Origin: Tetrastigma voinierianum
Taxonomy: Eukaryota > Streptophyta > Magnoliopsida > Vitales > Vitaceae
Assembly (NCBI GenBank): GCA_016808115.1
Contig: JAEQBH010002355.1
Span: 558,001 to 622,000 of the forward strand
DNA: 64,000 nt
Direction: 5' to 3'
A model generated the notes under the pieces. It was not told the DNA's origin. It saw nothing but the letters and a program-made list of their open reading frames with translations, and made no database searches. This document shows, piece by piece, positions 45,381 to 57,639 of this stretch. A program made the position numbers and the translations under genes. Position 1 is the first letter of the stretch, and each line of letters opens with the position of its first letter.

Positions 45381-47250
45381 TATAGAATAGTCTCGCGGAG
45401 AGGACCCCGCCTCCTCGTCGCTAGGGATGTCGGTTGAAGTCCAAAGTTCGGTAGGCAGCCATGTTCTCTCCTCGAAAGGCAAGCCACCCAGGCCCATTGA
45501 GTACAGCCCGCCCTCAATCTCCCTATAATCTCGTTCCTCCTCGAACGCGAGTCTCGCCTATGAAGGTCCCCTCGCAACCCATGGCACTCCTCGGTCAGGC
45601 GTTCCACAAAGCTTATAGCCTCGAAAGCCTCGCGACGAGCCCGCCTAGCGGGCCGCTTATTGCGCAGCCTTCTCTAGACCGCAGAACGCCCGAGACGTAA
45701 ACGCCATCCTCGACCATCCGAAGCTCGTGACCGGTAGATCGCAGCCCGTCCCGTCTCTAGCAAGTCATTTTGTACAAATCGCACCCCATCCCGAACCTCC
45801 CGGGCTCAACTCTCGGGTCGCCTTAAGCCATTTCACCCTGACCTTCTACTCCTGCCGAGTCATGCCTGATGCTGCAGATAGCCCAAACGACTCAAGTCAC
45901 CCGCCTCCCACATCATCAGACTCTACCCCGCAGCCAAATTCCGCCGTATAAGGAAGCCACCCGGCCTCTTGTAAACTTTGGCGGCTTTGACATGGCCCCT
46001 GCTCGCATTGGCCTTACAAACTCTTCAAATGAGTAGCCACCTGCCCACACCCAACACAAGATCAGTACCCAACTCAAGTTAAAATCAGACACGGCAAGAT
46101 ACGGGAACTTACAGAGGCGACCCTCTGAAGGGATAGAGCTAAGGCTTCCTCAACGGGGCATGGTCCGACTTCTCGAGGTCGACCTTAAGGATGGACGAGA
46201 CTGAGGCCCGCCTCAAGCCCCAGACATGAGCAATCGCGATCTCCGGGCGGGGCCGGATAGCCCTTCCTCTTTCAACTCTTCCGCCTCGAGGAAGGTGGCT
46301 TAACACTCATACGGGGATTCCAAACAAAGGATAGGCATGATTCCAACGGTCGTCGCCAGCCCCCCTTCCCGAGTGAGTCTCGCTTTGCAAAGAGAACTCG
46401 TAACGGGGCCGCGAACCTCGAGCTTTAGGACCTCACCTGAGGCGACACACCCTCGCCCCGATACTCGGACGTGGGTAGAAGGGGAAGAGGAAGACGCCCC
46501 CAGTTTCGGAACCTTACCCTAAGTCGGGCGGTCTTTCTCAACGGAGTCCGAAGTTTTCCGCTTCATGCTCCGGGACTTCCGAGACAACGTCTCCACCTGA
46601 GCCAAAAGCTCTTTGGGCGGGTTTACAATGAAGGCTCGACGGGAGAGAATTCTCATATACAGAAGGAGGTGAAGGCCTCAAAGCAAAGAAAGCTGCAGAT
46701 CCTCAAGTCAAGGTCCGTAAACATCCGACCGACCGCCCGAGTGTGGGCGCGGGGAACACTCAGCCAACTCCTGCGCTATGACATTATCTTCGGGGCTGAG
46801 ATCGGGTCGAACACCTGAGAGGCACGCGGTCAATGCAGAATTAGAGATACCCCATGACCTCAAAGACTATACTAAAAACAAAACAATACTCACGTAGATT
46901 CTCGGGGGTAATCCAGGCAACCGGAATGCCCAGGGTGTCATCCTTGTCAAGAGGGTCATACTCCCAATTGCGGCCGCTAACGAAGAAGTAACGCTCCTTC
47001 CAAAGCCTATGGGAAGCATGGGAAGATGGGGAAATTACCAGAGGAGCACCTGCAGACGCCCTGAAAAATAAAGGAAGCCCTCGGGCCGATCTCTTCACGC
47101 TAAAGATCAAGGAATAGCTATGCCGGGAACACCGAGGGCCCCTTGGCCCTCGAAGAAAACCAATAACCCAACTCGTAATACCCCAAAGAACCGGGCGAGA
47201 GCTGAGAATGACGTGATGATTGAAGTTGCTGTAAAACCCCTTATAGTGGT
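45380..47250 (-). pseudogene. Antisense ORF of E8, 'putative gypsy-type transposon' protein
   Basis: The minus strand has two recognisable parts. The N-terminal part (46841-47200) includes SASHAS-like and HRLWKERYFFVSGRNWEYD, then GIPVAWITPENLRE, which resembles the start of the plant 'putative gypsy type transposon' family (Transposase_28/PF04195-like). After a low-complexity region (about 46300-46650) a C-terminal coiled coil appears at about 45530-45607, with ERLTEECHGLRGDLHRRDSR. The protein has no proven function. The order and opposite orientation to gag fit the known antisense ORF of Tat elements. Frameshifts and stops are many. Confidence 0.6.
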
Positions 47251-47254
47251 GTAT

Positions 47255-50094
47255 GGTTACACTCAATCCTCGGCCCGAATTCGACAAGTGATCCGAACCG
47301 AAGTCCGGACGCGAGACCAAATACTGGACTCTTTAACACTGGGATTTTTTTTTTTTTTTTTTTAAAGCCAATCGGGTACCCGTGGTATGGCCCACATCCT
47401 ATAACAAAATCAAAATATTATATACATATAATCGAGTCTCATTTACAAATACAAAACTTTACTTTACATTTACAAATGTATACGTAACCTACATGTAGTG
47501 AACCCTTCCTCGCGTGTCAGCTCCACCAGACATGACAAGCCACGAATGCCTTTCTCTTTACCTACACGGAAAAACCCGTGCTAAGCTTTACGCTTAGTGG
47601 GAAACATTTCTTATACATAAACATAAATACAGATAACAGATTCATTATACGGAAGTAACCATAGTTACTACTGGACTTATACTTATTCGGCCCTCCCGTA
47701 GGAGTTACAGAGTTCTTCTTATGCAGAACTTATGCTTATAACAAACTTACGTTATTCTAATTCCCATGTGAAGCACAAGTAACTTATACTTAATGTACTT
47801 ATGTTTATCTCAGACTCCCGTAGGAGTTAAGCAAAACTTATACTTAATGTACTTATGTTTATTCAGACTCCCGTAGAGTTACGTAACTTAGACTTAAATT
47901 AACTTATGTTTATTCAGACTCTTAGAAGTTACGTAACTTATTCTTATGCAAATTTATTACTTCCAGTTCGGAGGTACCCGTAGGTATCACAGAGATTACG
48001 GAACGTGTACTGGTATTGCGGAACTTATTCTTATACAGAAGTACTTGTAAGTACTACAAAACTTATACTGGTACTTCGTATCTTACTTGTACTACGAAGT
48101 ATATTCTGGTATTTCGGATCTTATCCTGGTATTACGGAGCATATACATGTATTTCGGATTTTATACATGTATTGGCGTAACTTATACATGCATTTATCTT
48201 ATAAATGCATTTCGTATCTTATACATGACTTACGTAGTATACTTGTCTTAGCTGAATCAGATCGTCTTTACTAACTTATACTGATCTTACGGAACTTATA
48301 CTGGTATTACGGAACTTATAATTGGTCTTATGGAGCATATACTTATCTTACGGATCTTATCCTGTGTCGAAGGTACCAAGTACAATAAGTCGGAACTCAT
48401 CATAATCCTATCACATGTGGTTAGATCGTGACGCATTTATTACTCATCGTGCATGGACATTATCCAAGAGTACGTGATCATAATGTATAATATATACTTA
48501 TTTTTGATTTATTAACGAGAGTACCTCTTAGGTACTACCGGACTTTATACTTGTTTTACTCGACACTGAGTACCCATAGGTACTACAGAGTTTAATCGTA
48601 TACAGAGTACCCCCAGTACTACAAAAACTCGATGAAATACGAGAGTACCCGTAGGGTACTACGCACTTAATCCAACACAGAGTACCATTAGGTACATGTA
48701 ATCCTTAATCGATACATGACTTATTAGATACGTGAGTGATCGCAGGTACTACAGATCTTAATCAGAGGCAGGAGTACCCGAAGGTACTACATAACTTATC
48801 AGGTACATTCAGATCTTTAATCTTATTCTTTATCTAGCCTATCATATAACCTGTCACTTCCTGCACCAGTGCAATACGAAATGAATTAAACACAAAGACA
48901 TTATGCACCAAGATACTATATTGAAGACGGAAGTGCCGTAGCACTTATCAGACAGAGTGCCAGAAGACTAATCGGCACCGGCATAATCAGAGTGCCGAGC
49001 ACTAATCGGGGGAGTACCCAAGATAATCAGAGTGCCTGAGCACTAATCGTGACAGAGTGTCAGTGGTTCTTAATAACTCGTCTTAGGTAGTTTTACAATT
49101 ATATGAGTTCAAGAACATACTCTCTCTTATAATAGGCATAATCTTAATACATTATGTGTTCATGACAGATTGTAATTCACGTTAATGGTCACGTGTCGGT
49201 TCGTTTTCAAATTTCATATCGTATTATTATTTCATGAACACATCTATGCATTTTGCATTTCCTACATTTTTCATGTTACTATTACATACGGCATTTCACA
49301 TACTTGCACAGTATAATGCCTATGTATTCACACATCAATCATGTATTCTATTCCCTCAATGAATCAACTTTACTTAGAAATTGGAATCACTCCAATCGGA
49401 TCATCTAAATCCTCGTTGTGGCATTTTTCATGCCAACTAGTCGGTTTGTCGATTTTCCCGAGGGACAGTTTGCAATATTCATTTTTCCAGTGCCTTGTCT
49501 CCATATTTGACACTGGTTCTTTGTACTCCTTTAAAGCTAAGGTGCTAAGGGTTCTATTCCAACTGGAATCACCCAATTCGGAGCACCGGAACTCAAGTTA
49601 CGTCCGAAACAACCCGGACTACTCCATGTTCATGACTGATGCAGGAATTGGCTTGCACATAGCCTCATTTTGAGTGGATTTTTCGACCACTTAGAGTCAG
49701 AATTTGATGATATCTATTTCTATATGGATAGTTCTCCTTGAAGTCTATTTTAATTGGCTACTTGAATCACTCAAATCGGATAAGAAATAAGGAAGTTATG
49801 GCCAATGAACCAAATCAGAATATGGAGTCATTTATATATCTCATCACAAATATATCATGTTTATTATAAGAATCAAACACCTGTCAGCATGTCTCAATAC
49901 ACTTTAATGTGTGTTTTTGTTACATTCTTCCATGTTTTGATATCCAATCAATTCTACACTTCAAACACACATCAAAACCATTTCAAATTCACTTTGGAAT
50001 CTCTTTTCTATTCAATTCATCTCTCAATTACATATCTTTCTTCCAAAAACATATCAAGATTCCTTCCAAAACAATTCTAATATGGGTTAAGACC
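47255..50094 (-). mobile_element. E9: second LTR of the GTAC family
   Basis: Collinear with E4 across GATCCGAACCGAAG (47292), the GTAC/TTACGGA array (about 47950-48830), the GTGCC variant array (about 48930-49070), and the block near TTGACACTGGTTCTTTGTAC (49507, also at 35508). The outer part of the LTR (corresponding to 36060-36778) is missing because E10 begins at 50095. An A/T-run (T22 or so) lies at 47345-47363. Confidence 0.75.
47640..49075 (-). repeat. GTACC...GGTAC / GTGCC...GGCAC array (E9)
   Basis: At least a dozen dyads, including GGTACCCGTAGGTATC (47973), GTACTTGTAAGTAC (48041), GAGTACCCATAGGTACTAC (48569), GTACCCGTAGGGTAC, GAGTACCCGAAGGTACTAC (48773), then GTGCCGTAGCAC (48942) and GAGTGCCGAGCAC (48980). 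Interleaved with CTTATACTGGTATTACGGAA-type subrepeats (48060-48370). Confidence 0.9.
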
Positions 50095-50182
50095 TGTTGA
50101 TAAGACCAAAACACATGTACAAATTTATGACACTATTACCAAAGGACTATTGTCTAATCCCCGGCAACGGCGCCATAAAACT
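50095..50182 (-). other. LTR-end duplication with intact primer-binding site (3' side)
   Basis: TGTTGATAAGACCAAA starts at both 50095 and 50183, an 88-bp period. Between them lies TCCCCGGCAACGGCGCCA (50158-50175), an 18-base perfect form of the tRNA-Asp 3' end, so TGGCGCCGTTGCCGGGGA on the minus strand is a canonical Athila primer-binding site. It lies outside the 3' LTR, where none is expected. Confidence 0.85.
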
Positions 50183-53072
50183 TGTTGATAAGACCAAAGA
50201 ACACATACAAATTTATGACATTATACTATATAAACCAAAAATCTCCTAGAGTAAATCATTTTCAAAGTTTGGTTTTGGTCTGATATTCTCAAAGTGCAAT
50301 GTGCCTAATAAGTAATAAAATGGATTTAAGTCCGCATATCCATCCCACAGAGATCTCAAGAATTTTAAATCAACTACCCGACTACTCAATTTCCATACTA
50401 CTGGACCACTAAATGATAGTAAGATCCACAAGGTGTCGGAAAATTAAACAAATCAAATGGAAATAATTTAAATGAACAATAAACTTGAATATAAAGAATA
50501 AAGAATAATTAGTTAGGAAAATGAATAGAAATTCGAATAATTATCGCTTTTGAGAACGCATTAAGTCTAATGCTATCAGGAAGCATCAATTCCTTGTCAA
50601 CTTGTAAATTTTGCTTGTGAATTTCCGATTTCAAAATCAGTCTACGGCGTTAATAGTTCAAATGGACTTCCACACCCTCACATTTCATTATCTACTTTAA
50701 CCTGATTCTCTCAATACAAGGAATGATAATCACTTTTAACAGGACTTCTAATTTCGGTATTTTTCTTTTCGCAATACTTCATACTCCATTTTATGGACTT
50801 ACACCTTAGCTCCCAAGTTATCGTCAAGGATGTACAACTTCCGTGTTACTCTTCCTCCAAATTAAAATAAATCACCCCTCTCCTTGGATTAGATCTCACT
50901 AACACGGATTGGCTACACTATTCGAATTGAGGTGAACTTCGCCGCTTAAATTGATAACTCCAATCAACTCGTTTCGATTTCAAGTGAGAAGAGGATTTAT
51001 CAAGTAAACTCACAAAGCTCATTAGATCTCTACTTAGCAAAAAGTTAATATACCTTCAAAGAAATATTCATAACTCCTGTGATTGTCATCTCCGGGTGTC
51101 ACCGCAGGACTCTCCTTGAAATCAGAGCAATGAAACGCTTCTTAATATGGGTATAAGAAACTGATATTCAGATCAAAAACCTTAAACCCATAACCGAAAG
51201 TAAATTCATACACTGAAATTCACAATTTGCTGGAAATAACGATAGGAAAGATAATTTCTGACAATAACATTCTCTTAATGAAAGCTGGGTTCCCACCATC
51301 ACTCATACACTACATTCTCCGAGCACAAGAATAACCGCTTTCAAATCGGGATAGCCGAATTCCAGAATTTGTCCGAACTTCAACATTCCAGTAGTAATTT
51401 GAAAAGAATTGAATTCTCGTGATTCAATTTTTAGCTCAAAACGATAACATCCGATTCCGTAAAAAACTAGATCGACAAATCTAATCTAATCTATCCATAT
51501 TAAAGAAAATAAAAGGAAAGAAAAGAAAACTAAAAAATGAGCTCAGCTATCCGTGTATTCTCTCGTCCGCGGCCGCCAAGCCGTCATTCTCTTCGATAGC
51601 CGGCCTAGGGTTTTTCGCTTGGGCCCTAATCCCAATGTAACCCGCCGTGGATTTTAGAGTATCCGTGCCCAAGTCACCTGCTCGTCACACTTCACTCCTT
51701 GTCACGACATCATCCATGTCGCGACCTCGATCTCACGTCGCGACCTTAGCTTCTTGTCTATACAGTCTTTAACTAATCATTAGTGGTGTCGCGACATCAT
51801 TCTCTTGTCACGACATCAGCTTACTTCTTTCAGAAGCTTCACATGTTGCTCCCGATGTCGCTGACGCCATTCTCTTGTCGTGACATCAGCCAAATGAAAC
51901 GATCTTTCACGCCCTGATGTCGCGACAGCCGATCTCTGTCACGACATCGCCTTATGGAGCTTCATCCTTCAATCATAGTCTCGTGTCGCTACCGACCTCT
52001 CGGTCGCGACATCAACTAATGGGGCTATGGCCTTCTTCACTTGATTGCTTTTGGTGTCGTGGACTTCAGCCTCTTGTCAGGACATCAACTAAATAAACTC
52101 CCGCCAATGGAATCCTCTCATGTCGCGACATCGATCTGGTCGTGGATAAGAGTTCATTTCTTTTTCAACTTTCATCTCGAAGGTTCCCCGATGTCGCGAT
52201 ATCGATCTCTTTGTCGGATACCGACTCTTAGTTCTCTCGCCTTCAACCGGGTTGTTCTTGGTGTCACGCCAATAATTGGCCGCGGACATCTAGTCACGCC
52301 TCTTGCAGCATTTCAACCGGTCGCTTCTTGAAGTCGACCATCTCACGCCGCGACGCCGCCTCCTTTCTTCTGGCAAAGATTCAACTTATCGCCGTGTGTC
52401 GCGACATCAATCTCTTGTCGCTGGCATCACTAAAGGATATGCGGTGTTTCAATCGCTTCCCCATGATGTCACGACATCAATATGTTGTCGTGACATCAAT
52501 CGACACGTGTGATGCTTCAATCTTGTCGCCACTTGTATCTTTTCTTTGATTGCTCTTGCTGTCGCGACATCAATCCCTTGTCGCGACATCACTTCATGCC
52601 TCCACAAGTCTCAATTGTTTGTTCCCGATGTCGCGACATCGCAGATCTTGTCGCGAATTTCCGACTCATGACTCAGAGCTTGAACCGTGGTTCTTGATGT
52701 CACGACTTCGATCTCACGTCACGATCTCAGCTCATTTCTTTCCAGCTTTCTCATGAGCAGCCTCGTGTCGTGACCAATATCTGTTATCCATGGTCGCACT
52801 GCATCGATTTCTTCACTTCCCCGATGTCCCACCATGATCGGATCGGTAGAACCTCAAAACCGCAACAATGACTCAGCCAGTTCTTTTCATTTCTGCTCTG
52901 CCAATTGACTGCACTTTTATTCCACTTATTTCTGCATTTTTCTACTGTTTTTTCTTCTTTCTTCCATTCTACCTGCTAATAACAAATGGGTGAGTCATAT
53001 TTCAAAGTAATCGTTCTTTCGATATGAAAATTGCGTAAAAATGACTAAAATAGATGACTTTTAAGCTCATCA
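50183..53072 (-). mobile_element. 3' LTR of E10
   Basis: 2.9 kb. On the minus strand it starts TGATGAG at 53072 and ends TATCAACA at 50183. Contains the largest palindrome cluster in the window (51694-52820). The TATA region expected near 51590 is not preserved. Confidence 0.9.
51694..52820 (-). repeat. TGTCGCGACA cluster, E10 3' LTR (largest)
   Basis: At least seven exact TGTCGCGACA (for example near 51787, 51920, 52121, 52398, 52560, 52578 and 52628) and about twenty close variants such as TGTCACGACA and TGTCGTGACA in 1.1 kb. Many copies are paired about 15-25 bp apart, with the pattern TGTCGCGACATCAATC(T)CTTGTCGCGACATCA. Confidence 0.95.
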
Positions 53073-53088
53073 AACTCCCCCAAACTTA
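53073..53088 (-). promoter_or_regulatory. Polypurine tract of E10
   Basis: Plus AACTCCCCCAAACTTA, minus TAAGTTTGGGGGAGTT, adjacent to the LTR start. Confidence 0.9.
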
Positions 53089-54740
53089 AAATTTTGCTTG
53101 TCCTCAAGCAAAGAAAAAGAAAGATTTGTTTGTCCTCAAACAAAAGGACATTTTTCTCTGATTTGTTCTGCAGTGGCATTCAATTTAATTGCAATGCAAG
53201 GTATGCATAATTTTCTGTACATCTAGCTTCGTCCAAGCCAAGGTCAAGTCTCTACTCTTTATACTATGCAAAACTAAACTCGTTGGAATTGTTTTACAAA
53301 CAACATATTCATTGGATCCTTGAACAATAGATTATTTTCCTTCTCATTTTCATAATCGAGTCATTTAACTCCCTAAAGTCCTTCACAATTTTGATTGTTT
53401 TATTTTTCCAAATTCCATAGTTTGTTTTTCATATCGATCTCCCACTAATGTAGATGATTTCTCAAATTCCTTCAAGATCAATCAGTCTTTTTGGGTTTTT
53501 ATTGTTAGGTCTGCAATGGGTAAGATGGAAGGAATTTTTAGGTTAAGATTACTCCGAACCTTTTCTCCTCTTCTCCTGCCTTCTTTCTTGTAGTTTCTAT
53601 AATAAACTCCCCTAAACTTCATGTTTGGGACATCTCTTTAATTTCTTCATGAGAACAAGAAGTTGTAATTCCACTGGAAAAACTTCCTTGTAATTCCTTG
53701 TAATTCCACCAGAACTGTATGCCCCATACTTCTCACTTGTAATTCCACTGGGGAAACTTCCTTGTTTGTCCACATTCAGAGATAGTGCAATGTTTTAACT
53801 TTTAGGCTTAACACTCTAGCGAACTGGTTAGTAGCCCCATACCGTATGGCATTAGGTACTAAAGTTGAAACACCCCTAAGAACTTAATTGTTCAAGAGAG
53901 TTAGGCCACAAGATAAAACTTATCCCTATAACTTTCTTTTTCTATTGCATTTTCTACTCTTTGTCTTTTTCTTTTCATTCCCTTTTTGAGTTCCTCAAAA
54001 ATCTATACTCCCCCAAACTTCATTTCTTTCTTCCTCCTTGAATTCTGGTAATCAGCGGGTTCTTACTGAAGGATTGATGTTTTAAGATGAGTTGTGGTTT
54101 CCATTGGTCTATTTTTTTTTTTGAAAAATAGGCTTGTTGGCTCAATTTCTGGAACTACTGTATATGCATCAGCATATGAATAGGGATGGCTAGAATGGCT
54201 CAAACTGTCCAAGAATGGCCTCAGATCATCTCTCGTCACCAGGAGTCATCTAGGATTTCGCCTCAACCAATAATCTAACAAATTCTAGAATTTTGTTTGA
54301 ACAGTTGTGACTAACCATAGGGAGTACCTTGACTCATTTTTGTTAATGAGCATTTAAATTAATTGATATTCAATAGGTTCCTTGACTTATTGTTCATACT
54401 ACAAATTCAAAAATATGTTTTGTTCTTTCTATTGTATTACCTTTCCTCACCTTCGACTTAATACTAAACTTTAAGTAACTTTTTGCACCTTTGTGTTTCA
54501 ATTAAACTCGTATTTATTCTCATTTCTTATTCTACTTTTTCATTTAATTCTAATCTTAACTGCTTTCATTCAATTTAGCTCATTACACCTCACGCTTTTA
54601 TTCGACTAATTTCTACTTTGACTCTACTCACTCAATCACAAAGCAACACAATCATGGAATCAAACAACTTTCAAATTAACACACAACAATTCAATTTAAA
54701 ATTCTTCATTTTATTATCATTTAATTGGGTAAATAGCTGG
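53089..54740 (-). other. 3' noncoding region of E10
   Basis: Collinear with E2 (6637-8420) and with inverted E5 (28259-29890). Includes short local duplications of TTGTAATTCCACTGG/CTTCCTTG (53664-53765) and the conserved AACACCCCTAAGAACTTAAT block at about 53868. No gene recognised. Confidence 0.65.
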
Positions 54741-54749
54741 ATAATAATA

Positions 54750-56750
54750 AAGATGAGAGAAGGATGGTAATGAAAGTTAGCAGGAGAAGGTCAATTTTTC
54801 AAATAGCCAGGAGCAAAGATGTTGGGTGGGTTCAGAATCTAATGTATTTATATGGGCTGGAAATTCGTAGAATTTTCATTTCTCTCTTTCCTTTCTCTCT
54901 GGTTTCCTTCTTCCATTTGTTCTTCAAGGAAAATCTCATTAGAGATCAACTTTATGTTCAACTCATCCCGCTCTTTCCCAAGCCATTCATCAGATTTTCC
55001 ATTTCACCATAACCTCTAGAATTTGGCAAGATTGTTGTTAATCAGATCTAAGTTTTCAAATCATTCTTTCTGCTTATAGGATTCTCGTGATCTGTCAGCT
55101 TTCTTATCTCTATCATCCAATTTCTTCTCAAAATCTTTTGTGAGACTTGCACAAAAACTTTAATCCTTTTACTGCTTCTCCCCAAATTTAGCTTCCCGTC
55201 TCAGACTTTCCTTTATCATAGTTAAGAGTTGAGAATCACGCTCAAACTGGTTGTTATAAAAGCTTCATGACTGAGTTTGAGTTTCGCAACGACGTGATCT
55301 CTTCCTTTCATTTCTTTAAACTCTTCCTTGCCGCCTTCCAAAATTTTCAACTGCTCCTTTCTATCCAACTCTTCTCTCCATCATTGCTTCACGTAGTTCC
55401 ACTTCATGCCTCTTTTCTTTCTATTTAGCTCTTTCTTCCCACTCGTTGGTCTCTTCTTTCACCTCTTTTTCATAAATACTGCACCTCGTTGTAGTTTCCA
55501 ATCCTTCCTTTCATCTATTCTCTCTCACGTGAAGGCATCGAGAGCTCAAAGATTGAGTTGTTCCCTCAGGCTCCTCGAGCTTTCTCCGTGTTGGAAGTTT
55601 CGTTTCGCATAGGAGGAGAACCGCTAAGGATGTTTCGTGAGAAGTCTATTACGCTCTTCATCTCGCCTCTCTCGCATTGTCCTGCAAACATGTAATCATT
55701 ATCACCCCAGCGAGTTTTCCTGGGCGTCTATTCCGATCGCAACCCTGTGAGTCTCCTTTCCGCTCTTCGCCTTGAGCTCCGTTTCCTCCACCAAAGACTC
55801 TTTCTTCGTGTTTCTTATTCGCTAACTCCCCGCCGGCGAGTGGTGAAGTTCGGCAATTTCTTCTTCCGACTCCCAAATTCCTTTTGACCCCAAATTCCTT
55901 CAAGCACAGTAATCGTTGATTGTCGCGCGAGAATAAGACTCTTTTGTTCTCTTCATGATATCTCATGATAGAATTCTCATGATAACTCCTATATTGATCT
56001 TTATACCCTTGAGTATGGTGCATACAAAGAACACAGCCTTCTTTTCTCTTACTATGCATACATGTTTTGTCGGGACAAGAACAAGCTTAAAAATAAACCA
56101 TACCTTAGCCTCTTCGCAAGGCTTCCTCGTTCACTGCTCTAATTTTCCTTCGTCTAACTGCACTTTACCGTTAGTGAGCTTCTTGGCAATCCTTCCAAAC
56201 TCTGGTTTTTCCAACAATTTCTTGAATTTGGAACCATGTTTGTGAACTGTCATACCATAGGCCTCGTTGATGGCTTTGGCTTCGTAAGATACCCAGACTC
56301 CTCTAACAAAAAAACCGCTTCCATCCTTCCACTCTACCATATTTGAATAAAAATTCTCTTACCAAGGTCAGATAACGTTTGGTGTGCGCAGAGACTCTCC
56401 CATCCTCTCTGCTCTATTATCTCCTTGAAAGGAGTCACAGGGTTTTTGAATCTCCTTTCTACAACAAATCCCTTGTTAGCATAATACTTCTTCCACTGGG
56501 AATAAGCTTCATCTAAGACGAAATCTTCTGCTTCTTCTTCTTCTCTCCTCTTTCCTTTTCCTTTTCCTGTTTTTTCATGAGAAGTCGCGGGAGCTTCGGG
56601 TGCTTCTGATGGTATTTCTCCTGCTTGTTCTTCCCGCCGAATTTATCCGTCTGTCTCTCGGGCGAGTTTCTTCCTCTTCTCGATTGTTCGTGTTCTCATA
56701 ACTTCGTCTAGGTTAGGGACCGTGTGGGAATTTCACCATTGGAAACGAGG
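54750..56750 (-). pseudogene. Extra ORF of E10, plant-transposon-protein-like
   Basis: Reading the minus strand from about 56700: a basic N-terminal part (RTRTIEKRKKLARETDG), an acidic Lys/Glu stretch near 56535-56580, then AYSQWKKYYANKGFVVERRF (about 56450-56510), TPFKEIIEQRGWESLCAH (about 56390-56440), a frame break, and FVRGVWVSYEAKAINEAYGM (about 56255-56315) followed by KFKKLLEKPEFGRIAKKLTN. A further open part is at 55658-56059, and a C-terminal Asn/Lys-rich block lies near 55015-55100. The central part resembles the plant-specific 'putative plant transposon protein' domain (PF20167-like). It occupies the third-ORF position of Athila elements. No catalytic residues are known. About five breaks. 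Confidence 0.65.
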
Positions 56751-56899
56751 AAAACTTTTCGTGAAGTTTGGAATGCTAGGTTTTGAGGCCAGATTCATGA
56801 AGACGAAGGTGAGTCGGTTATGTGGGTTGAAGTAATGAAATAGTTTCAATCAAGCAATTCAATCAATGTTTCGCTGGCTAATTAATGCTTCAATGAAGA

Positions 56900-57395
56900 C
56901 ATGTCGCGACTTCAATTCCGCCTTTTTATTTGGAGATCATTAAATTTGTGCTTTTTTGAAGTGAGTAGCTGGCATTACGTCGCACTTTATGTCTCGACAT
57001 ACCTAGGATGTCGCGCAATACGTATTTTCCTGTGATTTGTCTGGATGTGGCGACAATCCTTCTCCATTTTGAAACTTAATTCACTGTCGCGACATCACAG
57101 TGGTGTCACGACATGTATCTCCCTTCCTCTATACTCACTAATTGTTCTTTCCAAACTGGTCACGACATCAATGTTTTGTAGGGACAACATCTTTGTTGCG
57201 ACATAACCCTTCTGTAGTGACCTTAGCCCTTAACTCAATGATTTCAAAAACCTTGAATTCTTTTATTGATCCTTACCCGTTTAGATATTTCTTCAGGCAT
57301 ATTTTAAGCAAAGATTTAACAATTAATTCAAATATATCTACAGAATCAGTTAGGAGAAGGTTACTCCCCTTTCTTTTTTCTCATGTCGCGACTTC
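56900..57395 (-). repeat. TGTCGCGACA cluster, internal, E10
   Basis: ATGTCGCGACTT (56900), TGTCTCGACA (56990), TGTCGCGCAA (57009), CTGTCGCGACATCA (57084), TGTCACGACA (57105), GTCACGACAT (57160), TTGCGACATA (57194) and TGTCGCGACT (57384). Same place in the element as the internal clusters of E1 and E2. Confidence 0.85.
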
Positions 57396-57639
57396 TCCGC
57401 AATTTGCCGGAATTATTTCCTCGTAGTTGCCTCTGCTATTCCTCGTTCTTTAACCTCGTTGCAAGATCACTCGCAATATTCAAGAAAATTCTAATTAAAC
57501 TACAATCGATTTCTCAAAATTAAATCTATCCTTCTAAAAACAACTGAATTCCAATTTATCAAAGAACCAAAAGAAAAGAAATATTTCAAAATTTAAATCG
57601 TAATTTAAATCCTCATGGGTTGCCTCCCATTAGCTACTA

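Larger units (their letters stand above)
42606..47254 (+). mobile_element. E8: deleted Tat-like Ty3/gypsy element
   Basis: 5' LTR (42606-43303), primer-binding site, gag (43331-43970), a GC-rich tandem repeat (about 44100-45080) and an antisense ORF (about 47250 down to 45380). No pol is present. Tat-lineage elements are known to carry an additional antisense ORF and tandem repeats near their 3' end, which this arrangement matches. The 3' LTR is missing; the element is cut by E9 at 47255. Confidence 0.7.

Noticed and set aside
46471..46818. 115-codon plus-strand frame
   Set aside because: It is antisense to the low-complexity middle of the E8 antisense ORF and shows no recognisable domain.
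50158..50175. Part of a tRNA-Asp gene
   Set aside because: Only the last 18 bases match a tRNA 3' end, the orientation and position fit a retroelement primer-binding site, and no cloverleaf can be formed from the flanks.
55955..56245. 96-codon plus-strand frame
   Set aside because: It overlaps the extra ORF of E10 on the minus strand, which has conserved blocks shared with E1 and E2; this frame has none.
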